Source of the DNA: Sediminibacterium ginsengisoli
GTDB lineage: Bacteria > Bacteroidota > Bacteroidia > Chitinophagales > Chitinophagaceae
DNA length: 64,000 nt
Direction of reading: 5' to 3'
Assembly (NCBI RefSeq): GCF_900167075.1
Contig: NZ_FUWH01000002.1
Location: 525,005-589,004 of the forward strand
Below are positions 16,978 through 25,900 of the stretch, in pieces. Positions within the stretch are counted from its first letter, which is position 1. Every line of letters begins with the position of its first letter. The notes under the pieces were generated by a model. That model made no database searches and was not told the origin of the DNA. It worked only from the letters and a program-made list of their open reading frames with translations. The translations under genes were made by a program, and so were the position numbers.

Positions 16978-18912
16978 TTATTTGATGATCACAGAACCGA
17001 ACTGTTTCGCAATATCACGTTCCAGGTCTTTCAGGTGTTTATGTACTTCGAGTAAGCGTTTGTAATCGTCAAAAGACGCATTCTCCATGTCGCGCTGGTT
17101 TTCTTCGAGCATGCGTTTTATTTTGCGGAGCTTGTAATACAGCAGACTTTTTTCAACATCAGCACGACTGGTATCCTGGTTTACGATATCGATGCTTTCC
17201 ATTACTTCATCCCATTTCTGACTCAGTTCAAAAGGAAATACTGTAATGCTTACAATCAGATTTCTTACCTGTTCTTCATCGTGATATAGAAGCGTTTTGG
17301 TAGTAGGTTCGAGGCCCTGGTAATATTGCTGGCGGTAGATTTCAAATAAATGTGCAAGCGGTGCGCTGTCGAAGTGAAATTGCTCCAGTTCCTGGAAAAT
17401 ATGATCAGCGATGGACTGTTGTTCGTTCCAGTTTCTCAGGCCATATTCGAGCAGTAAACGCAGGATATTCCGTTCATGTGCTTCATCCTGGATGAGCAGC
17501 AGTTCCGAATCGGAAAGCACATCTTCCGGCTGTCCCTGGAAATCGGGCGGCATTTCCTGTTCAAATGAAGAAGCATGTTTTTTCTCATCTTTGGCAATCT
17601 TATCGCGCTTGTATTTGTTAACAAGATTGGTAAGCCCGGATTCGTCGATACGTAATATGCCGGCGCATTGCCTGATGTAATCCTGCTGTTTGGTAAAGTC
17701 TTCTGCGCGGCTGATCTTACTCAGTGTTTCCGCTACCTGGTTAACAACATTGCTTTTTTTAGTTACATCGTTACCGGCTTCTTTCAGCATCACTTCCAGC
17801 TGGAAGAGCACGAAGTCTTTTTTTGATGTTGCAACAAAATCATTGAAAGCAGAAGCACCTACTTTGTTTACGTAACTATCCGGATCCTCATTGTCGGGGA
17901 TCAGTACGAGCTTTACATTAAGGCTTTCTTCGAGTGCCATGTCGAGCCCGCGAAGTGCTGCTTTTACGCCGGCACTGTCGCCATCATAAATAATGGTAAG
18001 ATTGTTCGTGTATTTTTTGATCAGCCGCAGCTGGTCGATCGTGAGCGAGGTGCCACCGCTGGCCACTACGTTTTCAATACCGGCCTGGTGCAGGCTGACC
18101 ACATCGGTATAACCTTCCACCAGCAGGCATTCATCGGCTTTGTCGATAGCGGTGCGTGCGAAATAAGAACCGTAAAGTATCTTGCTTTTAACATAGATCT
18201 CATTTTCCGGTGTATTGATGTATTTCGGTGCGCGGTCGGCTTTACCGATCACACGTGCGCCGAAACCAATGGTTTTGCCCGTATTGTTGTGAATAGGAAA
18301 GATGATCCGCCCGCGGTAATTATCCACCAGCTCATTCCCGTTGCGTTGCGATACCAGGCCCGTTTTGGGCAGCAATTCCGGGTTGAACTGGTTTGCCAGC
18401 AATGCTTTGGTAAGTGTATCCCTCGAATCGGGATTATAACCGATCTGGAACTTCCGAATGATCTCTTCGTTAAATCCTCTTTCCCGGAGATAGGAGAGTG
18501 CATAAGCCTGTCCGTTCTCGGTATTGAAGAGCTGGTCTATAAAGAATTTCTGCGCAAAATTGTTGATCACGTAGAGACTGTCGGCCGTCTGGATCAGCTG
18601 CTTCTGTTCGGCACTGGTTTCCGTTTCTTCCACTTCTATATGATAACGGGCGGCCAGCCAGCGGAGCGCTTCCACGTAGCTGTATTTCTCATGCTCCATC
18701 AGGAACGTGATGGTATTACCGCTTTTCCCGCAACCGAAGCATTTATAGATCTCTTTGGCGGGAGAGACTGTGAAAGAGGGACCTTTCTCATTATGGAAAG
18801 GGCAAAGACCTATATAATTGGTGCCTCTTTTTTTGAGTTTCACAAATTCGCCCACCACGTCTATGATGTCTATCCTGCTGGTAATCTGTTGTATGGTATT
18901 GGGCGTGATCAT
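16978..18912 (-). CDS. dnaG: DNA primase
   Basis: 644 residues. It synthesises RNA primers at the replication fork. The N-terminal CHC2 zinc finger reads CPFHNEKGPSF followed by YKCFGCG. The RNA polymerase core contains IIFPIHNNTGKTIGFGARV. The TOPRIM domain follows with LLVEGYTDVVSLHQAG and the metal-binding IYDGDSAG. The C-terminal part is a helical DnaB-binding-type region. Domain order and length are normal. The start MITPNTIQQITSRIDIIDVV is the family start. Confidence 0.96.
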   Translation of the reverse strand: MITPNTIQQITSRIDIIDVVGEFVKLKKRGTNYIGLCPFHNEKGPSFTVSPAKEIYKCFGCGKSGNTITFLMEHEKYSYVEALRWLAARYHIEVEETETSAEQKQLIQTADSLYVINNFAQKFFIDQLFNTENGQAYALSYLRERGFNEEIIRKFQIGYNPDSRDTLTKALLANQFNPELLPKTGLVSQRNGNELVDNYRGRIIFPIHNNTGKTIGFGARVIGKADRAPKYINTPENEIYVKSKILYGSYFARTAIDKADECLLVEGYTDVVSLHQAGIENVVASGGTSLTIDQLRLIKKYTNNLTIIYDGDSAGVKAALRGLDMALEESLNVKLVLIPDNEDPDSYVNKVGASAFNDFVATSKKDFVLFQLEVMLKEAGNDVTKKSNVVNQVAETLSKISRAEDFTKQQDYIRQCAGILRIDESGLTNLVNKYKRDKIAKDEKKHASSFEQEMPPDFQGQPEDVLSDSELLLIQDEAHERNILRLLLEYGLRNWNEQQSIADHIFQELEQFHFDSAPLAHLFEIYRQQYYQGLEPTTKTLLYHDEEQVRNLIVSITVFPFELSQKWDEVMESIDIVNQDTSRADVEKSLLYYKLRKIKRMLEENQRDMENASFDDYKRLLEVHKHLKDLERDIAKQFGSVIIK

Positions 18913-19017
18913 TTTAAATCCGGATCCTTTAAAGTTGGGCTTGGGGGGTAAAAAGGCTACGAAGTTACATTTTGCCCGTGTAATATATAAATTCCGTCAT
19001 TTCCCTTATTTTTATCC

Positions 19018-19764
19018 ATGCTTAAGAAAGAAAGACAGGCTTATATTATCCAGCAGATCAATATCCACAACAAAGTGTTGTCGTCTGATCTGAGCGTACA
19101 GCTGGATGTTTCTGAAGATACCGTTCGACGGGATCTGCAGGAGCTTGCGGAAGAAGGCAAGCTTATTAAAGTGCATGGCGGGGCATTGTCCAAGTCGTTC
19201 CACTTCACGCTGGAAAGCAGCACCATCTATTCACTTCCCGAAAAGAAAAGCATTGCGTACAAGACGATCGATATGATCAAGGACGGTATGCTGGTATTAC
19301 TGTCGGGCGGTACCACGATACGTGAGCTCGTGAAGACTTTGCCGCCGGAACTGAATGCCACTTTCATTACAGTAAGTGTGCCTATTGCCCTTGAATTACT
19401 GGAGCACCCTAACTGCGAAGTGATATTCCTTGGGAATAAGCTGTCTAAGAATGCACAGATGTCGGTAGGAGCGGAAGTGGTGCAGCGTTTGTCCGGCATC
19501 AAAGCGGATCTTTGTATTCTCGGCACCAACAGTATTGATGCTACCTACGGGATCACCGACCTGGAGTGGGAGATCATCGAAGTCAAGAAAGCCATGATCC
19601 ATGCTGCGCAGAAAACCATTTCACTGGCTATCTCAGAAAAGCTGAATACCATCCAGCGTTTGCAGGTATGTAAGCCGGAAGAGATCGATATACTGGTAAC
19701 AGAGCTGGATCCATCGAGTCCTTTCCTGCAACCTTATAAAGACAAAGGTCTTACTGTTTTATAA
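19018..19764 (+). CDS. DeoR/GlpR-family transcriptional regulator
   Basis: 248 residues. The N-terminal DeoR helix-turn-helix is at about 5-57 (RQAYIIQQINIHNKV, then VSEDTVRRDLQELAEEGKLIKVHGGA). The C-terminal sugar-phosphate isomerase-like sensor domain has LLSGGTTIRELVKTLP and LGTNSIDATYGIT. Family members repress sugar genes and are released by a phosphorylated sugar. It is divergent from dnaG and separated by a terminator from the susC locus that begins 440 bp downstream. That locus is a possible but unproven target. Confidence 0.9.
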   Translation: MLKKERQAYIIQQINIHNKVLSSDLSVQLDVSEDTVRRDLQELAEEGKLIKVHGGALSKSFHFTLESSTIYSLPEKKSIAYKTIDMIKDGMLVLLSGGTTIRELVKTLPPELNATFITVSVPIALELLEHPNCEVIFLGNKLSKNAQMSVGAEVVQRLSGIKADLCILGTNSIDATYGITDLEWEIIEVKKAMIHAAQKTISLAISEKLNTIQRLQVCKPEEIDILVTELDPSSPFLQPYKDKGLTVL

Positions 19765-19791
19765 TCAAATTGTCATCAACGATGCATATCC

Positions 19792-19821
19792 ATAAGCCCG
19801 GCAAGTACCGGGCTTATTTTA
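19792..19821 (+). terminator. rho-independent terminator after the DeoR regulator
   Basis: A perfect 10-bp stem, ATAAGCCCGG with CCGGGCTTAT, closes a 6-nt loop and is followed by Ts. Confidence 0.85.
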
Positions 19822-20205
19822 TTCAACAGACCGGTTGCATTTTTATTGTATTAATTCCTGAAGCCAACAGCATTGATGTTAGTTTTCGAGTGTAAAGTTG
19901 ATTAACTTTTTGCCTGAGTCTGATTTTTACCTTGTTATTATCTCTATCATAAGCCTTCAAACAAGCTAAGAGCCGCAGTAAATTGCGTATTTGTGCACTA
20001 TTTTTTTGTTTTTTTCAACAATTATCGGTTTTGTGCACATTATTTGGTTTAAACCGATATATTCGTGCAACTAATTGACGAGTGCTGCCGAACGAAAACT
20101 GCAATCCCAGACGTTTCCTGCGTCTTTGTGCGCTTTTTTCTTTTTCCGCGCTCGCTGATTATCACCCAATCAAATAACTGTTTTTTACACAACCAAACTA
20201 CTAGT
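19822..20205 (+). promoter_or_regulatory. AT-rich, repeat-bearing leader of the first susC
   Basis: 384 bp without a credible gene. TTTGTGCAC occurs twice exactly 40 bp apart (19990-19998 and 20030-20038), with a near-copy TTTGTGCGC at 20125-20133. A perfect 9-bp inverted repeat, TATCGGTTT (20023-20031) with AAACCGATA (20051-20059), encloses 19 bp including the palindrome TGTGCACA. This looks like a regulator-binding region. No perfect TAnnTTTG element was found, so the promoter itself is not placed. Confidence 0.5.
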
Positions 20206-23200
20206 ATGAGAAGATTAGCACTCTTTTTACAGGCAATCATGTTATTGCTGCTGTTCTCTCCGCCTGTTGCCTCATGGGCTCAGACACCCGGCACGGTTTC
20301 GGGTACTGTTCTGGCCGACGAAGACGGATCTCCGCTCGTTGGCGTAACGGTTACCAACAGAGAAACCAAAAAGGCAACTCAAACCAACCAGGCTGGTTAT
20401 TATTCAATCGCTGCCGAAAAAGGCCAGACACTGGTTTTCAATTATGTCAGCTACACTGCAAAGGAAGTAGTGGTAGGTGATAATAGGAGCATCAGCATCA
20501 GGCTGGTTTCCGGCGACAAAGATCTCGGTAACGTTGTTGTTACAGGTTATGGTCAGTCGAGAGAAAAACGAAGCCTCGCTTACCAGGCACCTGTTGTAAA
20601 AGGTGAGGAAATTGCCCAGACAAGAAGGGATAACTTCCTGAACGCACTGGCGGGTCGTGTACCCGGTCTTACTGTAACTTCCACTTCAGGTTTACCTGGT
20701 GCGAGTGCTACGGTAATGCTGCGTGGCGGTACTTCTGTGGGTGGTAACAACCAGCCGCTCTTCGTGGTGGATGGTGTACCTATGAACAACGGTTCTGTTA
20801 ACCAGGAAGATCTCGTGAGTGCTTCTTCCTCTGCAGTTGCAGGTGCAGCCAGCCTGAGCCTTGCAAACCGTAACAGTGACTACACCAATGGTATCGCTGG
20901 TCTGAACCCTGAAGATATCGATAACGTAACCGTACTGAAAGGACCTGAAGCTACTTCTATCTATGGTTCTGACGGTGCCGGTGGTGCGATCGTGATCACT
21001 ACCAAAAAAGGAACTTCAGGAAGAACACGTATCACTTATACCAATTCTTTCTCTTTCTCACAAGTGTACAGGTTCCCTGAGATCCAGACTACTTACTCAA
21101 GGGGAGCTAACGGTGCTTACGATCCGTCTTCTTATGGTAGCTATGGTTATATCTTCTTCGGTCCTAAATACCCTGAAGGAACCAAGCACTATGACAATAT
21201 GCGCAACTTCTTCCAGAATGCGTTTACACAACAGCATAACATTACCATGGAAGCAGGTTCAAACGACCTGAACTACCGTTTCTCCGGTGGTTACCTGGAT
21301 AATGGTGGTGTTGTACCAAACACAAGCCTGAAAAGGATCAACCTGCGTTTCACTGCTTTTGCCAAAATGGCGAAGAATATCACGCTGAGCACTACCTGGT
21401 CTTATATCAACTCTAATAACCAGAAAGCAACAAAAGGTGCCGGTAGTTTCTATACCAACCTGATCACTTATCCTACAGATATCGATGCAAGCGTTTACCA
21501 GAATCCGGATGGTACCAGGAAAACGATCCGTAACGTGGCACTTTCTTCTGAGCTGAACAGTCCTTTCTGGGATGTTTACAAAAACGTATCTCAGGATAAG
21601 AAAGATGATTTCAGTGGTAACCTGAACCTGACCGCTACCATCGCGAAAGGTCTTACTGCTACTACGATCATTGGTATTAACCAGGCAACCACTCAGGGTC
21701 TGATGGCTTATCACCCTCAATCCAGCCAGGCGTTTTCACTGGGCGGCTACCTGAGTACCTATCAGAATATCTTCAGAAGCGTGAACGGTACTGCCCGTCT
21801 CAACTACAGAAAGATCGTTGCTAATAAATTCTCCAATGATTTCTACCTGGGAGCTTACCTCGAGAACAACAATACTTACCTGACTGCACAGCGCGGTGAG
21901 AAATTCTTCGAGGCAGACTTTATCTCTATCAACAATACAGATCCTGTATCCAGAACTGCCCGTCTGACCCAGATCGGAACCAGGAAAGTCCGCTTCTTCG
22001 GCGGTTATACTTTCGGATACAACAACCTGTTGTATGTTACTTTATCAGGAACAAGGGAAGGTACTTCAACCCTGACTTCTAAATTTGCCGACCTGCAGCC
22101 GTTCTTCAACTACGGTTCTGCTTCTGCAAGCTTTATCTTCTCAGACCTTGGTTTCATGAAAGGAACCAAATCATGGCTGAGCCTCGGTAAACTGCGTGCT
22201 TCTTACGCAACTACCGGTAAAGGACCAGCTTCTGCTTATGTAATCGATTATCCGTTCAACAGCGTAACCTCTACAGGTGGTGGATTCCAGCTGGGTGTTA
22301 CAGGTAACAACTTCAACCTGAAACCTGAGTTCTCCAAAAACCTTGAGATCGGTGGTGAATTCAAATTCTTCAAGAACAGGCTGGGTCTGGATATCGCTTA
22401 CTTCAACAACAGGGTAAAAGATAACATCTATGCACAGCGTATCAGCTATGCAACAGGTGCGATCCTGAAATACCTGAACGGTGGTTCTCTGTCTGCAAGA
22501 GGCTGGGAAATCCAGATCACAGGTAAACCAATTGAAACCAAAAACTTCAGCTGGAATACCACGATCAACTTCGACAGGGCAAGAACAATCGTAGAAACCC
22601 TGCCTGGTGATGTTCCTTTCTATTATGACTCTGATACATGGGTATTCGGTAACGCAAGGTCTCAGGTGGGACCAGGCCAGTCACTGGCAACCTTATCCGG
22701 ATATTCTTTCCAGAAGAACAAAAACGGTCAGCTGCTGATCTCTCCAACCACTGGTCTGCCGATCCAGCAGATCTCTTCTTTCGACGTGATCGGAGACAGG
22801 GCACCTGATTTCAAAATCGGTTTCATCAACTCATTCTCTTACAAGAACTGGTTCCTGAACTTTAACCTGGATCTGCGTAAAGGCGGAGATGTATTCAACG
22901 CTATGCAGATGATGATGACCATCAATGGTGTAAGTGCAAGGACAATGGACAGGGAACAGCCAAGGGTGATCACCGGTGTACTGCAGGATGGTCTTGAGAA
23001 CACTGATAATCCTACACCGAACAACATCGCTATTACTCCATACTTCCGCAGCAACTACTACAATGGTGTGTTTGCAGAGTCAGACTACATTGAGAAAGTA
23101 AACTGGCTGCGTATGAGGGATATGACTGTTGGATATGAGCTGTCTCAGAAACTGCTGAAACGCCAGAAAGTTGTTAAATCTGCATCTATCTACGTTACAG

Positions 23201-23358
23201 TTACAGATGTGTTCATGATCACTAACTACAGTGGTATGGATCCGAACGTAAATGCTTTGAACTCATCTAACGCCAGAGGTTATGGTGGTGCCGGTATCGA
23301 CTGGGGTGCAATTCCTAGCCCGCGTACTTTCAACTTCGGATTAAAACTGAGTTTCTAA
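20206..23358 (+). CDS. SusC/RagA-family TonB-linked outer membrane protein (no STN domain)
   Basis: 1050 residues from the ATG at 20206, which opens the signal peptide MRRLALFLQAIMLLLLFSPP; upstream in-frame codons are leader sequence. After the signal comes a carboxypeptidase-D-like domain (VSGTVLADEDGSPLVGVTV). The SusC plug follows (GDKDLGNVVVTGYGQSREKR, LRGGTSVGGNNQPLFVVDGVP, VLKGPEATSIYGSDGAGGAI). The 22-strand barrel ends in a terminal Phe. There is no STN domain, so control by FecR/ECF sigma is not expected. With the SusD-like protein it should form a nutrient import complex. No glycosidase accompanies it, so the cargo may not be a polysaccharide. Confidence 0.93.
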   Translation: MRRLALFLQAIMLLLLFSPPVASWAQTPGTVSGTVLADEDGSPLVGVTVTNRETKKATQTNQAGYYSIAAEKGQTLVFNYVSYTAKEVVVGDNRSISIRLVSGDKDLGNVVVTGYGQSREKRSLAYQAPVVKGEEIAQTRRDNFLNALAGRVPGLTVTSTSGLPGASATVMLRGGTSVGGNNQPLFVVDGVPMNNGSVNQEDLVSASSSAVAGAASLSLANRNSDYTNGIAGLNPEDIDNVTVLKGPEATSIYGSDGAGGAIVITTKKGTSGRTRITYTNSFSFSQVYRFPEIQTTYSRGANGAYDPSSYGSYGYIFFGPKYPEGTKHYDNMRNFFQNAFTQQHNITMEAGSNDLNYRFSGGYLDNGGVVPNTSLKRINLRFTAFAKMAKNITLSTTWSYINSNNQKATKGAGSFYTNLITYPTDIDASVYQNPDGTRKTIRNVALSSELNSPFWDVYKNVSQDKKDDFSGNLNLTATIAKGLTATTIIGINQATTQGLMAYHPQSSQAFSLGGYLSTYQNIFRSVNGTARLNYRKIVANKFSNDFYLGAYLENNNTYLTAQRGEKFFEADFISINNTDPVSRTARLTQIGTRKVRFFGGYTFGYNNLLYVTLSGTREGTSTLTSKFADLQPFFNYGSASASFIFSDLGFMKGTKSWLSLGKLRASYATTGKGPASAYVIDYPFNSVTSTGGGFQLGVTGNNFNLKPEFSKNLEIGGEFKFFKNRLGLDIAYFNNRVKDNIYAQRISYATGAILKYLNGGSLSARGWEIQITGKPIETKNFSWNTTINFDRARTIVETLPGDVPFYYDSDTWVFGNARSQVGPGQSLATLSGYSFQKNKNGQLLISPTTGLPIQQISSFDVIGDRAPDFKIGFINSFSYKNWFLNFNLDLRKGGDVFNAMQMMMTINGVSARTMDREQPRVITGVLQDGLENTDNPTPNNIAITPYFRSNYYNGVFAESDYIEKVNWLRMRDMTVGYELSQKLLKRQKVVKSASIYVTVTDVFMITNYSGMDPNVNALNSSNARGYGGAGIDWGAIPSPRTFNFGLKLSF

Positions 23359-23367
23359 TCATTAAAA

Positions 23368-25026
23368 ATGAAAAAGAAAATGAGAAACAAATTAACAGCA
23401 GCGGTATTGTTGTCAGCAGGTTTGCTCTCGATGACCAGCTGTAAGAAATACCTCGATATCAATACAGACCCTGATACCACGCAGGAACCTTCGGTAAGCT
23501 CTGTGCTGCCGCCGATCCTTTCATCGATCCCTTACGGTATCCAGCGTGATGGTGTATACACTGCCAAATACGTTCAGAACTGGAACACTTATGCTAACGG
23601 TAACGCTGATACGTACGACAGACACGGATATTCTTTCTCCGGTGGTACGCAGGCTTATACCTGGCAGATGACCTACCAGATGTTCGGTAATAACCTGAAC
23701 TACCTGATCGCGAAATCTGAAAAAACAAATGAGCCTGATTACACTGCAGTAGGTCTTGCACTGAAAGCATGGGTATTCCAGCACACTACAGATTACAACA
23801 CGGATATTCCTTTCTACGATGCGTTTAAGGACGGTCAGCTGACTTTCCGTTATGACACACAGGAGACCATCTACAAAGCTGTAGATTCTATGTGCCGCAG
23901 GGCGCTGACTTACCTGGACAAAGCTGATGCAATGACCGGAAGCAAACTGGCGAAAGGTGATTTTTCCTATAACGGTAACCTGTCCAAATGGAGAAAGTTC
24001 GTATATGGCGTACTGGCCCGCAACTGGCATCACGTATCTAACAAAAGCACCTACAATGCGGATTCTGTGATCTCTTATTGCGAGAAAGCGATGAATTCAG
24101 TTGCGGATGACTTCTGTATTCCATTCGATGCAACCAATAACGATAACTCTAACTATTGGGGTACGTTCCGCGATAACATGGGTACTGTAAGGCAGAGCAA
24201 CTTCATCGTTCGCCTGCTCGATGGTTCTGCATTTACCGGCGTTCAGTCGTTCAATAACAGGGATCCGCGTATCTCGCACATGCTTTCAGCATCAGGCGAT
24301 ACCACAAACGGTAACGGTGGTTACCGTGGCGTGGATCCGGGTGTAGGTGATCCTTACAGCGCTGTTACTTCAGGTGTAAACTTCCCTAAAAAAGTAGCGA
24401 TCGCTTACGGCGACAGCATGTATGCAAGCCCTAACCCCGGCGTATTTATCGAGAATGGTAAATACCTGTTCAAGAACAAGGCACCGATGCCTGTGATGAC
24501 CTATGCAGAGATGCAGTTCATCAAGGCAGAAGCTCATATGCGCAAAGGCGAAAAACCAAAAGCATATGATGCTTATATTACCGGTATCAAAGCCCATTTT
24601 GATTTCATCAACAGGGACTATTCAAGCATCCGTGGTGCATTGCCAATCTATAACAAGAACCCGATCCCTACCACAACAAGAGACAAATACCTTGCAAGTG
24701 CGAACGTTGCGCAGAATTTTAATGTTCTGACCATGTCGGACATTATGATGCAGAAATACATCGCGTTATGGGGCTGGGGCTTCTTCGAAACATGGGTTGA
24801 CCTGAGAAGGTTCCACTACATCGACAATGATCCGGCAACAGGTCAGAGGGTGTATAAGACTTTCAACTTCCCAACTTCATTCGCGTCTACCAACAACCTG
24901 AAACCTGTTTACAGGGTAAGACCTCACTACACTTCTGAGTACACTTACAACCTGGCAGAACTGGTTCGTCTGGGCGTTCTGGCACAAGATTATCATACCA
25001 TTGAATGCTGGTTCAGTCAGCCTTAA
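23368..25026 (+). CDS. SusD/RagB-type lipoprotein (SusD-like_2 subtype)
   Basis: 552 residues. The lipoprotein signal ends in LLSMTSC. The mature N-terminus KKYLDINTDPD is the signature of the SusD-like_2 subgroup. TPR-type helical stretches follow (FIKAEAHMRKGEKPKAYDAY) and a C-terminal block WVDLRRFHYI. It should cap the SusC barrel just upstream (9-bp gap) and bind substrate at the cell surface. An internal ATG at 23380 would also preserve the signal peptide. Confidence 0.92.
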   Translation: MKKKMRNKLTAAVLLSAGLLSMTSCKKYLDINTDPDTTQEPSVSSVLPPILSSIPYGIQRDGVYTAKYVQNWNTYANGNADTYDRHGYSFSGGTQAYTWQMTYQMFGNNLNYLIAKSEKTNEPDYTAVGLALKAWVFQHTTDYNTDIPFYDAFKDGQLTFRYDTQETIYKAVDSMCRRALTYLDKADAMTGSKLAKGDFSYNGNLSKWRKFVYGVLARNWHHVSNKSTYNADSVISYCEKAMNSVADDFCIPFDATNNDNSNYWGTFRDNMGTVRQSNFIVRLLDGSAFTGVQSFNNRDPRISHMLSASGDTTNGNGGYRGVDPGVGDPYSAVTSGVNFPKKVAIAYGDSMYASPNPGVFIENGKYLFKNKAPMPVMTYAEMQFIKAEAHMRKGEKPKAYDAYITGIKAHFDFINRDYSSIRGALPIYNKNPIPTTTRDKYLASANVAQNFNVLTMSDIMMQKYIALWGWGFFETWVDLRRFHYIDNDPATGQRVYKTFNFPTSFASTNNLKPVYRVRPHYTSEYTYNLAELVRLGVLAQDYHTIECWFSQP

Positions 25027-25043
25027 TATAAAACACCACGACA

Positions 25044-25820
25044 ATGAAAAAATATAGTTTTTATATACTTTCAGCGCTGTCGCTTGTAGTAATGCTGAGC
25101 GCTTGTAAAAAGAATACATTAAGGATGGCTCCGTTTGAATATGTGGATGGAACATCGCTGTTCAAGATCAACTATTCACTCCCTTACGCCAAGAACCCTG
25201 CTGTACAGCTGAGCATCGATGGGAAAAGGGTAAGTAATAACCTTACTTATTCAACACCATTCCCAGGTGGTGGCCTGAACACAGGCGGTAGCAACTTTGC
25301 AGATTACCTGAGCCTTACGCCGGGTGAGCACACTGTAACCATGGCTATCCCTAAAGTAGGAACCAATGTTGATTCAGTTGAACTGTACAAAACAACCGTA
25401 AACCTGGAAGCGAACAAATACCAGACGCTTCACATGACCGATACGGCTGCAAATACAAAAAGCCTGCTTGTAACGGACGAATCTAAAAAGCCCGATTCTG
25501 GATTTACAAAATACACTTTTGTTAACCTGATCCCAGGCTCGCAGATCGACCTGTATTTCGGAACCGTTAAAGTGGCATCAGGTGTAAATTACCTGGCTAA
25601 AACCGATACATTCAGCATCGCTGCAGGTACCACTTTACAGTGGTTCATCAGGCAGACAGGTTCTTCAACCAACCTGGCACAATATCCAACCACAAACGCA
25701 ACAACATACGTAATCCCTAACCAGCGTGTGTTCACCGTTTATGCGAGAGGTTATCTTGGCTACGCCATTACCTCAACGGATATCAGGCGTCCGATGGTGT
25801 CTTTCCTGTTCAATAAATAA
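25044..25820 (+). CDS. DUF4397-like lipoprotein, accessory to the SusC/SusD pair
   Basis: 258 residues with a lipobox signal (SLVVMLSAC, Cys at about 21). The mature chain is beta-rich, with two segments resembling immunoglobulin-like DUF4397 repeats: LTPGEHTVTMAIPKVGT, and TKYTFVNLIPGSQIDLYFG. It begins 17 bp after the SusD gene and is followed by a terminator, so it is the third gene of the operon. Its position suggests a surface accessory or binding protein. No enzymatic motifs are visible. Confidence 0.7.
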   Translation: MKKYSFYILSALSLVVMLSACKKNTLRMAPFEYVDGTSLFKINYSLPYAKNPAVQLSIDGKRVSNNLTYSTPFPGGGLNTGGSNFADYLSLTPGEHTVTMAIPKVGTNVDSVELYKTTVNLEANKYQTLHMTDTAANTKSLLVTDESKKPDSGFTKYTFVNLIPGSQIDLYFGTVKVASGVNYLAKTDTFSIAAGTTLQWFIRQTGSSTNLAQYPTTNATTYVIPNQRVFTVYARGYLGYAITSTDIRRPMVSFLFNK

Positions 25821-25843
25821 ACAGCATGCAATAACAATAAAGA

Positions 25844-25885
25844 GGGTAGTGTTTGCAGATTTTATGCAGGCGCTACCCTTTTTTT
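25844..25885 (+). terminator. terminator between the DUF4397-like gene and the first plug-domain protein
   Basis: GGGTAGTG (25844-25851) pairs with CGCTACCC (25871-25878, one G-U). An inner TGCA/TGCA pairing is possible, and a T-run follows. A degenerate version of the same sequence lies before the second paralogue (around 28470-28515). Confidence 0.65.
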
Positions 25886-25900
25886 GTTTCAGGAATTATT

